Assembly (NCBI RefSeq): GCF_026659735.1
Contig: NZ_JANSKK010000005.1
Span: 62,001 to 126,000, forward strand
Direction of reading: 5' to 3'
DNA: 64,000 nucleotides
DNA from: Staphylococcus pettenkoferi
Lineage (GTDB): Bacteria > Bacillota > Bacilli > Staphylococcales > Staphylococcaceae
This document shows positions 45,543 to 57,900 of this stretch, one piece after another (position 1 is the stretch's first letter; each line of letters starts with the position of its first letter). The notes beneath the pieces are model-generated. The model did not search any database. It had not been told where the DNA came from and worked only from the letters and a program-made list of their open reading frames with translations. Position numbers and translations under genes: made by a program.

Positions 45543-46621
45543 AAGGCTTGAAAAGTAAAGTAAGAAGATTAAATATAGCAATTATTATCATAAGTGTAGT
45601 TATTATTTTTGCATTACAGATATTACTAAACAGAATGGAATTCTCTGGAATCGGTAAATATTTATATCCTAATTTCTGGCATCAGCCTCACTACATTTTC
45701 TCAATTACGAGTATATGTATTAACCTTCTTATACCTTTAATTGTTATTTATTCCTTAACTCGTTCTTTTTATAACAAGAATTTGGCTAAAAATATAAATC
45801 ATCTTTATCAAGTTATTCAAAATTTAAAGAACAATGATGAATTTCACACTACCTCTACAAATGTGACAGAATTTAATGAAGTCATTGAAGAAGTTGAAGC
45901 TATTAATTCATTTTTAAAAGATAAAATCAAAAAACAATTAACGATTCAAAACAACTTTAAGAAGAAATTGGATATATTCGAACATGATTTAAAGACACCT
46001 CTAACTGTAGTACAAGGTCATATTGAATTATTGAAAAAAATTAATAATTCTGAGCTAAGTCAACGAGAAATCAAAGAAAAAATAGATAGAGAAACGCAGA
46101 TTGTGATGGAATCACTAGATAGAGTTAACAATCAATTGCGAATACATATTAATAATATTAATTTGCTCCCAGAAGATACCTCTGAAATTTCGTTAGATAA
46201 AGTATTATCTACTATTAGAAATAGTTATAGCACGAATTATATTCTTGGCGACAAAGAACTAGAATACAAAATTGACTATAGCGCACTAAATGAAGAGATA
46301 TACATTAATAACCAAATCCTCTATCATGTTATCGACAATATAATAAATAATGCACTTAAATACGTCGAAACGTTAATTATAATTGAGGTTTATATAGAGA
46401 ATTACATGTTGCATTTTGCAGTAGAGAATGACGGAAAATGTTTCTCTGAGGATGAATTGCTTTCAGCTAAAGAATGGGGTGTTAAGGATGCTCACTCGAA
46501 TGGTTCGGGAATAGGATTATATTTTGCAAACGAAGTCATAAAGCAGTATGGTAGTGAAATTAAGATAGAAAATGTGAATCATAGAGCACGTGTGTCGTTT
46601 AAGGTGGAAGTACAGATATAA
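45530..46621 (+). CDS. Sensor histidine kinase of the ABC/two-component locus
   Basis: A 363-residue membrane kinase: two helices (about 14-31 and 55-76) bracketing a short extracellular segment of about 23 residues, no separate sensory domain, then a coiled linker, HisKA with H152 in FEHDLKTPLTVVQG and HATPase_c with NNALKYV, ENDGKC and GSGIGLYFA. The tiny extracellular loop is typical of intramembrane-sensing kinases that work with ABC transporters. The start lies inside the regulator gene. Confidence 0.9.
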   Translation: MARVEGLKSKVRRLNIAIIIISVVIIFALQILLNRMEFSGIGKYLYPNFWHQPHYIFSITSICINLLIPLIVIYSLTRSFYNKNLAKNINHLYQVIQNLKNNDEFHTTSTNVTEFNEVIEEVEAINSFLKDKIKKQLTIQNNFKKKLDIFEHDLKTPLTVVQGHIELLKKINNSELSQREIKEKIDRETQIVMESLDRVNNQLRIHINNINLLPEDTSEISLDKVLSTIRNSYSTNYILGDKELEYKIDYSALNEEIYINNQILYHVIDNIINNALKYVETLIIIEVYIENYMLHFAVENDGKCFSEDELLSAKEWGVKDAHSNGSGIGLYFANEVIKQYGSEIKIENVNHRARVSFKVEVQI

Positions 46622-46622
46622 T

Positions 46623-47294
46623 ATGCATTATCTTTTTCTTGAAAGTTTATTTAGAGAAAGGAGAATTATTATCTCAAACACATCGTTTTTATTGCAAAAT
46701 TTCTTAAAACGTATAAGACAGCTTAAAGATTTAATATCTGAATTACATGAAGAAGCATTTGAGAAATTGCAAAATAGTAAAGGTAGTCAGAAGTATTACA
46801 ATATTACTCTTTTACTGATAAAAACGTTAATCTTTAAATTAATTAAAAACAAAACATTTTGGAAGAAAGAAACTGATAACGGTTTAGTTGAAATGAATGA
46901 TCGAGAAATTATTGAAACATTGTTATTGTGGAGAGATGAGATTGATATAGACAATTTAGATATATCTCAACATATGGAAGAGATGTATTTAAATATCGGA
47001 GACAACATAATAGAAATAGTAAACTTAATTAATCGAGTTGTTAGAGGTAATGAAGATGAAATGGAATTTGAAAAATTCCAAAGTTTTAATAATGATGTTG
47101 ATCTCGTTATATATAAATTAGTTAAAAGACATCCCTGGTTATTAACTCAATTACTTAACGAGCCATATTGTTCCACTAGTTTTAATAAACAGATTGATGA
47201 AGCTATATTAGATACTTATCGAAGTAAGCCAACTTGTGAACTATTGAATAGAGCTGTTGAGTATATAACAGAACAGAAAAGAAAGAGTAAATAA
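46623..47294 (+). CDS. Uncharacterised helical protein closing the ABC/two-component locus
   Basis: About 223 residues from ATG 46623. The start is uncertain: there is no well-placed ribosome site before it, and AAGGAG at 46658-46663 is followed by no normal start codon close by. The sequence is helical, rich in L, I, E and N, without membrane segments or recognisable motifs. It directly follows the kinase and shares the low GC and AGA codon use, so it travels with the locus. A role in immunity or peptide modification cannot be read from sequence. Confidence 0.5.
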   Translation: MHYLFLESLFRERRIIISNTSFLLQNFLKRIRQLKDLISELHEEAFEKLQNSKGSQKYYNITLLLIKTLIFKLIKNKTFWKKETDNGLVEMNDREIIETLLLWRDEIDIDNLDISQHMEEMYLNIGDNIIEIVNLINRVVRGNEDEMEFEKFQSFNNDVDLVIYKLVKRHPWLLTQLLNEPYCSTSFNKQIDEAILDTYRSKPTCELLNRAVEYITEQKRKSK

Positions 47295-47398
47295 TCTTCT
47301 TTCCACCCCTCAGGTAAGCCTCCGGGTTGTCTGAAGTAAGCATGACCTCTGCATAAAAATCCTTGTTTCTAGTACAATATGAGAGGATAAATGATTTG

Positions 47399-47431
47399 GC
47401 ATCTCTTTTCGAAAGGAAAGGGGTGCTTTTC
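47399..47431 (+). terminator. Leader hairpin (possible attenuator) before the SMR gene
   Basis: GCATCTCTTTTC pairs along twelve positions (some G-U) with GGAAAGGGGTGC around a GAAA loop, followed by TTTTCT. It lies 17 bases before the SMR gene start and downstream of a TACAAT, so it may attenuate that gene rather than end the previous one. Confidence 0.55.
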
Positions 47432-47448
47432 TAATGGAGGTATAGTTT

Positions 47449-47772
47449 ATGGCATATTTATATCTTTTAGCTGCAATCGTTATGGAAATCTTAGCAACCA
47501 GCCTATTAAAGCTCTCCTCTGGTTTCACGAAATTATGGCCGACGATGGGCACAATTGTGACATTTTTATTCTGTATTTATTTACTAGGATTAATGATGCG
47601 CGATTTACCACTTAACGTAGCTTATGCGAGCTGGTGTGGTCTTGGTTTAGTACTTACCACTTTAGTATCCATTTTGTTTTTCAAAGAACAGGTGAATCTC
47701 GTGAGTGTCATTTCTCTCATTTTAATCATCGTAGGTGTAGTGATGTTGAATCTGTTTGGTTCAAACTCTTAA
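47449..47772 (+). CDS. Small multidrug resistance (SMR) family transporter
   Basis: A 107-residue protein with four membrane helices. The essential glutamate lies in AIVMEILATSLLK (E14), and the helix 3 motif AYASWCGLGLVL corresponds to AYAIWSGVG of EmrE, supporting a cation or multidrug antiporter. A guanidinium exporter (Gdx) role is less likely because no guanidine riboswitch was identified upstream. TGGAGG precedes the ATG. Confidence 0.9.
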   Translation: MAYLYLLAAIVMEILATSLLKLSSGFTKLWPTMGTIVTFLFCIYLLGLMMRDLPLNVAYASWCGLGLVLTTLVSILFFKEQVNLVSVISLILIIVGVVMLNLFGSNS

Positions 47773-47782
47773 CTTATACCTA

Positions 47783-48601
47783 CTATTCTTCTAATTTTTT
47801 CACTTTTTCAAGCAGAGCAGCTGAAATTACAGGCGTTGAACTTTGTTCTTCATGATGTTCTTGAAGAAATGCTTCAGGTGTCGTTCCAATAATTTCAGTA
47901 AATGCTTTCAAGAAACTGGAATAACTCGGAAAGTGATAGGCTTTCCAAATATCAGTAATCTTGTAACCTTGAAAGAGATCTCTACATATATGTTGAATTT
48001 TAATCTTTTTAATATACTTAATGAGCGTAATGTCCATGCTTTCGGAGAATTTCCGAGACAGATAACTTTGATTTACATAGAAATCCTGCGCAATTTGCTT
48101 CAGTGAAAGTTGTGATTTGTAATGGATATTGATGTAATCAATCACTTGCTGAATCGTTTCGGGAAGTTTCTTCTGTGTTGCGTGTGTGTATATATCAAGC
48201 TCTGTGTTGTGAATCCAGTTAATGAGCCGAATTAACTGGATTTCTGCTTCAAATGACTCATCATTAACGATATTTTTAACCAAGGCGATAAAGGCAGCTT
48301 TAATATGACCTTTAGCTTTTGTGAGTTGCGCTTCTTGCAAGTCGCTATTGATAAAAGTAAAGCGATTGTAAGTATAAGCATTAACGACGAGTGCGGCCAC
48401 GCTCGCATGTTTCAGCTCAAAGTAGAGCGTACTTTGTGAATTGGTAATGATGATTTCTCCTGCATGATAAGTCTCGCTCACTTGATCTGATTTTAATAAA
48501 ACGCTACCTTCAACAATTAAATATATGTAAATACTATCGAGTGAACTCGTGAATTCTTGTTGGCTAAAAGATTGCGTGTGATACGAAAGTGTATAACTCA
48601 A
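47783..48601 (-). CDS. AraC-family transcriptional regulator
   Basis: A 272-residue regulator. The N-terminal part has the cupin-like character of sensor domains (YHAGEIIITNSQSTLYFE). The C-terminal AraC domain (about 155-255) shows LKQIAQDFYVNQSYLSRKFSE and FPSYSSFLKAFTEIIGTTPEAF. It is convergent with the SMR gene and divergent from the giant adhesin gene, whose 360-base upstream region contains two inverted repeats. Control of the adhesin is a reasonable guess but is not shown. Confidence 0.88.
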   Translation of the reverse strand: MSYTLSYHTQSFSQQEFTSSLDSIYIYLIVEGSVLLKSDQVSETYHAGEIIITNSQSTLYFELKHASVAALVVNAYTYNRFTFINSDLQEAQLTKAKGHIKAAFIALVKNIVNDESFEAEIQLIRLINWIHNTELDIYTHATQKKLPETIQQVIDYINIHYKSQLSLKQIAQDFYVNQSYLSRKFSESMDITLIKYIKKIKIQHICRDLFQGYKITDIWKAYHFPSYSSFLKAFTEIIGTTPEAFLQEHHEEQSSTPVISAALLEKVKKLEE

Positions 48602-48962
48602 ATTAAAATCCCCTTAGATAGTATTTTTTAGACTAAAACAATCCCTTAAAGAGACACAGAAATTTATAAATTTCAAAGAATTTGTTTAATACCTAGTATT
48701 TTAACAAGTTTCTGAATTAAATTCTCGTATGAGCTTATATCATTCAATCTTAAGTGAAGATAAATTAACTCTCATACGCTAATCATAGGTAATCCAAATG
48801 AAAATAATTGGGCTAGTATAATAATATTCAATTAAAAAGCGTGACTTTATTTACTGATTTACTATAAAAATTTTACCTCTTTGGTTGTTCGCGTCTTAAA
48901 AGCGAACAATTCGGATATACTGAATTAATGTATCGATTAAAAAAGTGGAGGTATCATACCAG
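48602..48962. promoter_or_regulatory. Divergent regulatory region of the giant adhesin
   Basis: An AT-rich region with two inverted repeats: CGTATGAG/CTCATACG (about 48724 and 48771) and TTGTTCGC (48885-48892)/GCGAACAA (48902-48909). The second lies just upstream of a TATACT (48916-48921), a likely -10. GTGGAGG is eleven bases before the ATG at 48963. Confidence 0.5.
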
Positions 48963-51900
48963 ATGAAAGACAAAAGAAGATTCGACTTCATACCCAATCG
49001 ATTAAATAAATATTCTATACGTAAATTTTCAGTGGGGATTGCCTCTATACTCGTAGGTGCGACCCTATTTTTCGGATTAAATAACGAAGCGAAAGCCGAC
49101 GAAGTAAATGTGACAAGTGAACATGGTAATAATAACGGTGAGAACGCCTCATCCACGAGTGAAGATGAGACAGAGCATACACAAGATCAAGAAACAGGTC
49201 AAAATGATGCGCCATCCTCAGAAGCATCACAGGACGCTCAAGAACAGACAACTGCTCAAGAAGATAATGCAGATACTACTGAGCAGACTCAATCAGCTGA
49301 TAGTCAAGCCACTTCAGATAAAAGCGATTTAGAATCGGAACCTGCACAACACGAAGCATCAGAATCGTCCGATGAAAAAGAAGCATCAGCACATCAACAA
49401 GACAACTCAGCACAGAATGAGAAACAAGAAGATGAGAATGCAGCGCAACAAAATAAGGATGACAGTACTTCTGAATCAGCGCATCAAGATGAAGATAATG
49501 ATGAGGCCACAAAAGATGTAGAGAATAAGTCGCAGGATGATAATGCATCTTCGGAAGATAACAAAGATAAAGCACATGATGACGATGTGACTTCAAATGA
49601 CGCTGACGGCAAAAATCAAGGCGACAAAGCGTCAACAAGCAAGGATGAACAAGTAGAATCCAACAAAAAAGATACTGACGCCTCACAAAAAGATGATGGT
49701 GCGCAATCGGATAAAACAACACACCAATCTAAAGACAAAGCGACATCAAGTAAAAAGGATCATGCTGTATCAGATCAGTCAGCAGAATCTGAGAAATCTG
49801 TAGCGAAGGATGTCTTAAATCAGAAGTCAGATAAAGCATCAAATAGTTCAAAAACTGCATCCGATGCGCGCGAAGAAGAAGCGAAAGTAAGTGCAGCTTC
49901 AGATGAACTAGACACATTAGCTGAAGATGCTCAAACACCAGAGGAGCTCTACGAGAAGATTAAAAATCTATCTTCTGACATGGACAAATCGAAAGCTTTA
50001 GCTACACTGCAAAGTCGTGCATCAAGTTCTCCAATATTCCGTCAAGCGTATGCAGCGACAGCTTCTAATGAGAAATATAATGGTAAAATTATCGACTTTG
50101 ACGACCCATTAGTGAAAAAAGTAGACCAACCGAACACTGCCTTAGCACCTTCAGATATTAACTTTTCACCACGTTTTAAAGAAGGAAAAAGTAAATCATA
50201 CGCCTTTATTATTGATAAAGACGGTAAGGTGTCTAAAAAGCAACTAGCGACTCGAAATAACGATGATATTCGTGCATATAAAGGGAACTACATTCGCCTA
50301 AATAACGACAATCCTGAAGCTTATGTATACTTCAGTGATATCGGTGTAGCAAACGGTAAAACTGTCGATGCACTCGCACGCGTGAGAATGAACCCATCTG
50401 AGAATGGTGATCGCAATAATACGCGTTACTTTATGACTTCAGGTACGGATGTGCTATCACTGTTATCAGACAGTGGCGGTGGCGCACACGTTGATCTATC
50501 ATTCTATCAACACGCGGATCAATCCAAATATGATGATTACTACAACCAAGCCGATACGAAATCATTGACTAAGAATCAATTATTTGATGATTTAGCGTCA
50601 ATGAATAACAAGAAGACGAAAGTCAGCGGTCTATTCAATGTTTACGACCTAGACGATTATGACAAGAACAAAGCGAATGATGTGCGTAAATCTATTACTT
50701 TTAACCGTGATGAGATAGATAACTTATACATCAGCAACGAGAAAGGCAAGGAAGCGACGTCTCTCCTCGAGCTTGATGGCAACGATGTGACGATTACTTC
50801 AGGTCCAGGAGCGGCTTCTGGCACGTATGAGAATAACAAGCGTGTAACGGTGTCTTACCTAGATAAAAGTGACATCTCTTACACAATGACTGGTCGCGGT
50901 TCAAGTGGCCCAGCCTTTGACGTGAAAGGTCTGTTGTTGAAACAAATTCCGCCATATAATACGGATCAACGTACTTCTGCTAGTAAAGGCGATGCGCAAC
51001 TTGATATCACTCAAGAAATTCCGGCTCGAAATGTGGATAAGAAAGCGACATTACCGAGCAATTTAAATATTGGTGTTGAAGTGCCTGAGGGCATTCGTCT
51101 GGCTTTAGAAGAGAATTCAGATGGACTATTTACGTCAGACAGTTCTCAAAGTAGTGCGAATAAGTTGTCGATCGTTCCAGGTATGAATGGTAAAAAGGAT
51201 TTAAGCCTTTTAGAAAAACAAAAATACTACGATACTATCCAGAACTTAACACTCACGTTGACACATGGCTTATCGTTATCAGATGTGGAAAACAACACAG
51301 ACAAATGGACGAAACTCAAAGATTATTACGATAAAGACAGTGAAACGTTGAAAGTACCTGTAAAATGGTCATTCAATAACGGCGACAAATCTTGGGATGA
51401 CTTGGAAACAGATGTCGCGCATGCGAATCTGAAATTGCCAGATGATGTGAAAGCCTTAATCAATCAAATCAATGACGCAGAGGAAGCTGTTGAAGCAGCG
51501 AAACGTGCGGACCAAGAGGCGAAAGATCAATTACAAGATGCGAATTCAGATCAACTCATTACACCAGGAGAACATGACAAGTTGATTGAAGCTCGTGATA
51601 ACGCGCGTGATAAGAAAGCTGAAGCGCAACGCAAAGTCGATGCACTACCACAGGCTCAGAAGAGAGATTTACCAGATCAGCTCGCACGTCTCACAGGTAT
51701 CGATGTGCCTGATGTGAATGATGCGAACGAGAATGGTGTAGACGACAAGATTGATGCGCAACGTGAAGAGGCAGAACATGCGGTTGAAGCGGCTAAAAAT
51801 GCGGACCAAGCGGCACAAGATAAGCTGAAAGAAGCGAATGCGGATGGTCTAATTACGCCGGATGAGCACGAAGCGTTAGAAAAAGCGAATCAAGATGCGG

Positions 51901-54900
51901 CCGATGCTAAGCGAAATGCGCAAAATAAAGTGGATGTGTTGCCAGATGATCAGAAAGGTGACATGCCGGGTGAATTAGATAAATTGAATGGTATCGATGT
52001 GCCAGATGTGAATGACTCTGATTCAAATGGCATCAGTGACGATATTGATCAGCAGCGCGAGGAAGCACAATCAGCGGTGGATGTAGCCAAAAGCGCAGAC
52101 CAAGCTGCACAAGATAAGCTGAAAGAAGCGAATGCTGATGGCTTAATTACACCAGACGAACACGAGGCGCTTGAGAAAGCAAATCAAGATGCGGCGGAAG
52201 CTAAGAAAAATGCACAGGACAAAGTTGATGCATTACCAAGTGACCAACGAGGAGATATGCCATCAGACTTAGAAAAACTACATGGTATCGATATTCCAGA
52301 TGTGAACGATTCTGATGCAAACGGCGTAAATGATGAAGTCGATGCGCAACGCGAAGAGGCGCAAGCAGCGGTGGATGCTGCTAAGAATGCAAATCAAGCT
52401 GCGCAAGATAAGTTGAAAGAGGCGAATGCCGACGGACTCATTACACCAGATGAACATGACGCTTTAGAGAAAGCGAATCAAGAAGCGGCAGAAGCTAAGC
52501 AGAATGCGCAGGAAAAAGTCGATGCGTTACCTTCTGACCAACGTGGAGATATGCCATCAGACTTAGAGAAATTAAATGGCATCGATGTACCGGACGTAAA
52601 CGATTCAGACGCAAACGGCGTGTCCGACGAAATTGATAAGCAGCGTGAGGAAGCTCAAAACGCTGTAGAAGCGGCTAAAAACGCAGACCAAGCCGCGCAA
52701 GATAAGTTAAAAGAGGCAAATGCCGATGGCTTGATTACACCGGATGAGCATGAAGCGTTAGAAAAGGCTAATCAAGATGCGGCAGATGCTAAGCAGAATG
52801 CACAAGAAAAAGTGGATGCATTGCCAGATGATCAGCGAGGCGACATGCCAGATGAATTGAATAAACTCCACGGCATCGATGTACCAGACGTGAACGATTC
52901 CGATGCGAACGGAGTTTCTGACGAAGTTGATAAACAGCGCGAAGAAGCTCAAGCAGCAGTCGACGTAGCTAAAAATGCGGACAAAGCTGCACAGGATAAG
53001 TTAAAAGAAGCAAATGCCGATGGCTTAATTACCCCAGATGAGCACGAAGCGTTAGAAAAAGCAAATCAAGATGCGGCAGACGCTAAGAAAAATGCGCAAG
53101 ACAAAGTAGATGCGTTGCCTTCTGACCAACGTGGAGATATGCCAGGTGAATTGGATAAACTTCACGGCATCGATGTACCAGACGTGAATGATTCAGATTC
53201 AAACGGAGTATCCGATGACGTTGATAAGCAACGCGAAGAGGCACAATCAGCCGTAGACGCTGCTAAGAACGCAGATCAAGCGGCTCAAGATAAACTGAAA
53301 GAAGCGAACGCAGATGGCTTAATCACACCAGATGAACACGAGGCGCTTGAAAAAGCGAATCAAGAAGCAGCAGATGCTAAGCAGAATGCACAGGACAAAG
53401 TCGATGCGTTACCGTCAGATCAACGTGGCGACATGCCATCAGATTTAGAAAAACTTCATGGAATCGACATACCAGATGTAAATGATTCAGATTCAAATGG
53501 TGTATCTGATGAAGTAGACGCTCAACGAGAAGAAGCGCAAGCAGCGGTTAACGCAGCTAAAAATGCAGACCAAGCCGCGCAAGATAAGTTGACAGAAGCC
53601 AATGCGGATGGTCTAATCACACCAGACGAACATGAAGCTTTAGAACAGGCTAATCAAAAAGCAGCCGATGCCAAGAAGAATGCGCAAGCCAAAGTAGATG
53701 CGTTACCTTCTGATCAACGAGGCGACATGCCGAGCGATTTAGAAAAACTCCATGGAATCGACATCCCTGATGTGAACGACTCAGATTCAAATGGAGTCTC
53801 CGACGATGTAGATGCACAACGAGAAGAAGCGCAAGCAGCGGTTAACGCAGCTAAAAGTGCAGATCAGGCAGCTCAAGATAAGTTAAAAGAAGCCAATGCA
53901 GACGGATTGATTACTCCAGACGAGCATGACGCTCTGGAAAAGGCAAACCAAGACGCAGCGGATGCTAAACAAAACGCACAAAGTAAAGTGGATGCATTAC
54001 CTTCAGATCAAAAAGGAGAAATGCCAGAAGAACTCGATAAGCTACATGGAATCGACATCCCTGACGTAAATGACTCAGATTCAAACGGAGTCTCCGACGA
54101 TGTTGATCAACAACGAGAAGAAGCACAAGCCGCAGTGGATGCAGCTAAAAGTGCGGATCAAGCAGCACAAGATAAGTTGAAAGAAGCGAATGCGGACGGA
54201 TTGATTACGCCAGACGAACATGATGCTTTAGAACAGGCTAATCAAAAAGCAGTTGATGCCAAGCAGAATGCGCAGGAAAAAGTCGATGCGTTACCGTCAG
54301 ATCAACGTGGCGACATGCCATCAGATCTAGAAAAACTTCATGGAATCAACATACCAGATGTAAATGATTCAGATTCAAATGGTGTATCTGATGATGTTGA
54401 TAAGCAAAGAGAGGAAGCTCAATCAGCCGTAGATACAGCCAAAAGCGCAGATCAAGCGGCTCAAGATAAACTGAAAGAAGCGAACGCAGATGGCTTAATC
54501 ACACCAGATGAACACGAGGCGCTTGAAAAAGCGAATCAAGACGCAGCGGATGCCAAGAAGAATGCGCAAGTCAAAGTAAACGAACTACCTAGCGATCAGC
54601 GTGGAGATATGCCAGATGAGTTAGAAAAACTTCACGGCATCGATGTACCAGACGTGAATGACTCTGATTCAAACGGAGTATCCGACAAAGTAGATAAACA
54701 ACGCGAAGAAGCTCAAGCAGCGGTTGATGCAGCTAAACATGCAGACCAAGCCGTACAAGATAAGTTGAAAGAGGCAAATGCCGATGGTTTAATTACGCCA
54801 GACGAGCACGAAGCCCTTGAAAAGGCAAACCAAGACGCAGCGGAAGCTAAGCAGAACGCACAAAGTAAAGTTGATGCGTTACCGTCCGATCAACGAGGCG

Positions 54901-57900
54901 ACATGCCAGGTGAATTGGAAAAACTTCATGGTATTGATGTGCCTGAGGTGAACGATTCTGATTCGAACGGTGTTTCTGATGATGTAGATGCGCAACGCGA
55001 AGAAGCTCAAGCCGCTGTCGATGCTGCTAAAAACGCAGATCAAGCCGCACAAGACAAGTTGAAAGAAGCGAACGCAGATGGTCTAATTACGCCAGATGAA
55101 CATGAGGCTTTAGAGAAAGCGAACCAAGACGCAACGGAAGCTAAGCAGAATGCGAAAGAAAAAGTCGATGCATTGCCTAGTGATCAACGTGGCGATATGC
55201 CAAGTGAGTTAGACCCACTCCATGGTATTGATGTCCCTGATGTGAACGATTCAGATTCAAACGGAGTATCAGACGACATAGATGAACAACGCGAAGAAGC
55301 GCAAGCGGCAGTCGACGCAGCTAGAAATGCAGATCAAGCTGCCCAAGATAAGCTGAAAGAAGCGAATGCCGACGGATTAATTACACCAGATGAACATGAG
55401 GTTTTAGAGAAAGCGAATCAAGATGCGGCAGAGGCTAAACAAAATGCACAGGAAAAAGTGGATGCGTTACCGTCCGATCAACGAGACGACATGCCAGATG
55501 AATTAGATAAACTGCATGGCATCGATGTACCGGACGTTAATGACTCTGATTCAAATGGTGTCAGTGATGATATAGATGCTCAACGAGAAGAAGCGCAGGC
55601 GGCAGTCGACGCAGCTAAAAATGCGGACAAAGCAGCGCAAGACAAGTTGAAAGAGGCAAATGCCGATGGTTTAATTACGCCAGACGAGCACAAGGCACTT
55701 GAAAAAGCTAACCAGGATGCTGCAGATGCCAAGAAAAATGCGCAGGATAAGGTGGATGAGTTGCCTTCAGATCAACGAGGCGACATGCCAGATGAGTTAG
55801 ACCAACTCCATGGTATTGACGTTCCAGATGTGAACGATTCTGACGCAAATGGCGTGTCTGACGAATTAGATAAACAACGTGACGAAGCCCAAGCAGCGGT
55901 TGATGCGGCTAAAAGTGCAGACAAAGCAGCACAAGATAAACTGAAAGAAGCAGATGCAGACGGATTAATCACACCGGATGAGCATGAAGCGCTTGAAAAA
56001 GCGAACCAAGAAGCGATAGATGCGAAGAAGAATGCGCAAGAAAAAGTGGATGCATTGCCTAGTGATCAGAGAGGCGACATGCCAGATGAGTTAGATAAAC
56101 TGCATGGTATCGATGTGCCAGATGTGAATGACTCTGACGCAAACGGCGTTTCCGACGACATAGATAAACAACGTGAAGAAGCGCAAGCTGCAGTCGATGC
56201 CGCTAAGAGTGCAGACAAAGCAGCCCTAGATAAATTGAAAGAGGCCAACGCAGATGGCTTAATCACACCTGACGAGCATGAAGCATTAGAAAAAGCTAAT
56301 CAGGAAGCGACGGATGCTAAAAAGAATGCACAAGAAAAAGTGGATGCATTGCCTAGTGATCAGAGAGGCGACATGCCAAGTGAACTTGATAAGTTAAATG
56401 GTATTGATGTGCCAGATGTGAATGACTCTGATGCAAACGGCGTTTCCGACGAAGTGGATAAACAACGAGAAGAAGCACAAGCAGCCGTAGATACAGCTAA
56501 ACGTGCAGACCAAGCCGCGCAAGATAAGCTGAAAGAGGCGAATGCCGACGGTCTAATAACGCCGGATGAACATGAGGCTTTAGAAAAAGCGAATCAAGAA
56601 GCAGCAGAAGCTAAGCAGAACGCACAAAGTAAAGTGGATGCGTTACCGTCCGATCAACGTGGAGAAATGCCAGGTGAGTTAGACAAACTCCACGGCATCA
56701 ATGTTCCAGATGTGAACGACTCAGATTCAAACGGCGTCTCTGATGACATTGATCAACAACGTGAGGAAGCACAAGCAGCGGTTAACGCAGCTAAAAGTGC
56801 AGACCAAGCAGCCCAAGGTAAGCTCAAAGAGGTAAACGCAGATGGTTTAATTACACCAGATGAGCACGAAGCGCTAGAAAAAGCAAATCAAGATGCGGCG
56901 GAAGCTAAGAAAAATGCACAGGACAAAGTTGATGCATTACCAAGTGACCAACGAGGAGATATGCCATCAGACTTAGAAAAACTACATGGTATCGATATTC
57001 CAGATGTGAACGATTCTGATGCAAACGGCGTAAATGATGAAGTCGATGCGCAACGCGAAGAGGCGCAAGCAGCGGTGGATGCTGCTAAGAATGCAAATCA
57101 AGCTGCGCAAGATAAGTTGAAGGAAGCGAATGCAGATGGCTTAATTACACCAGATGAGCACGAAGCATTAGAAAAAGCTAATCAGGATGTAGCGGATGCC
57201 AAGCAGAATGCACAAGAGAAAGTTGATGCATTACCTAGCGACCAAAGAGACAACATGCCATCAGACTTAGAAAAATTAAATGGCATCGATATTCCAGATG
57301 TGAACGATTCTGACGCAAACGGCGTAGCCGACGACGTAGATAAACAACGTGAGGAGGCGCAAGCGGCAGTCGATGCAGCCAAAAGCGCAGACCAAGTCGC
57401 ACAAGATAAGTTGAAAGAGGCGAATGCCGACGGACTCATCACGCCAGATGAACATGAAGCTTTAGAAAAAGCGAACCAAGAAGCGGCGGACGCTAAGCAG
57501 AATGCACAAGAGAAAGTTGATGCACTTCCAAGTGATCAACGAGGCGATATGCCAGGTGAATTGGATAAACTTCACGGCATCGTTATCCCAGACGTTAACG
57601 ATTCAGATTCAAATGGAGTTTCCGACGACGTAGATAAACAACGTGAGGAAGCCCAAGCGGCAGTCGACGCAGCTAAACATGCAGACCAAGCCGCGCAAGA
57701 TAAATTGAAAGAAGCGAATGCTGATGGACTTATCACGCCAGATGAACATGATGCTTTAGAAAAAGCGAATCAGGATGCAGAGGATGCCAAGAAGAACGCC
57801 CAAGCCAAAGTCAATGCGTTGCCTAGCGATCAAAGAGGAGATATGCCAGATGAGTTAGATAAACTTCATGGCATCAATGTTCCAGATGTGAACGACTCAG

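Noticed and set aside
47295-47398. Guanidine riboswitch before the SMR gene
   Set aside because: I could not find the ACGR loop pair of class II or the conserved elements of classes I and III.
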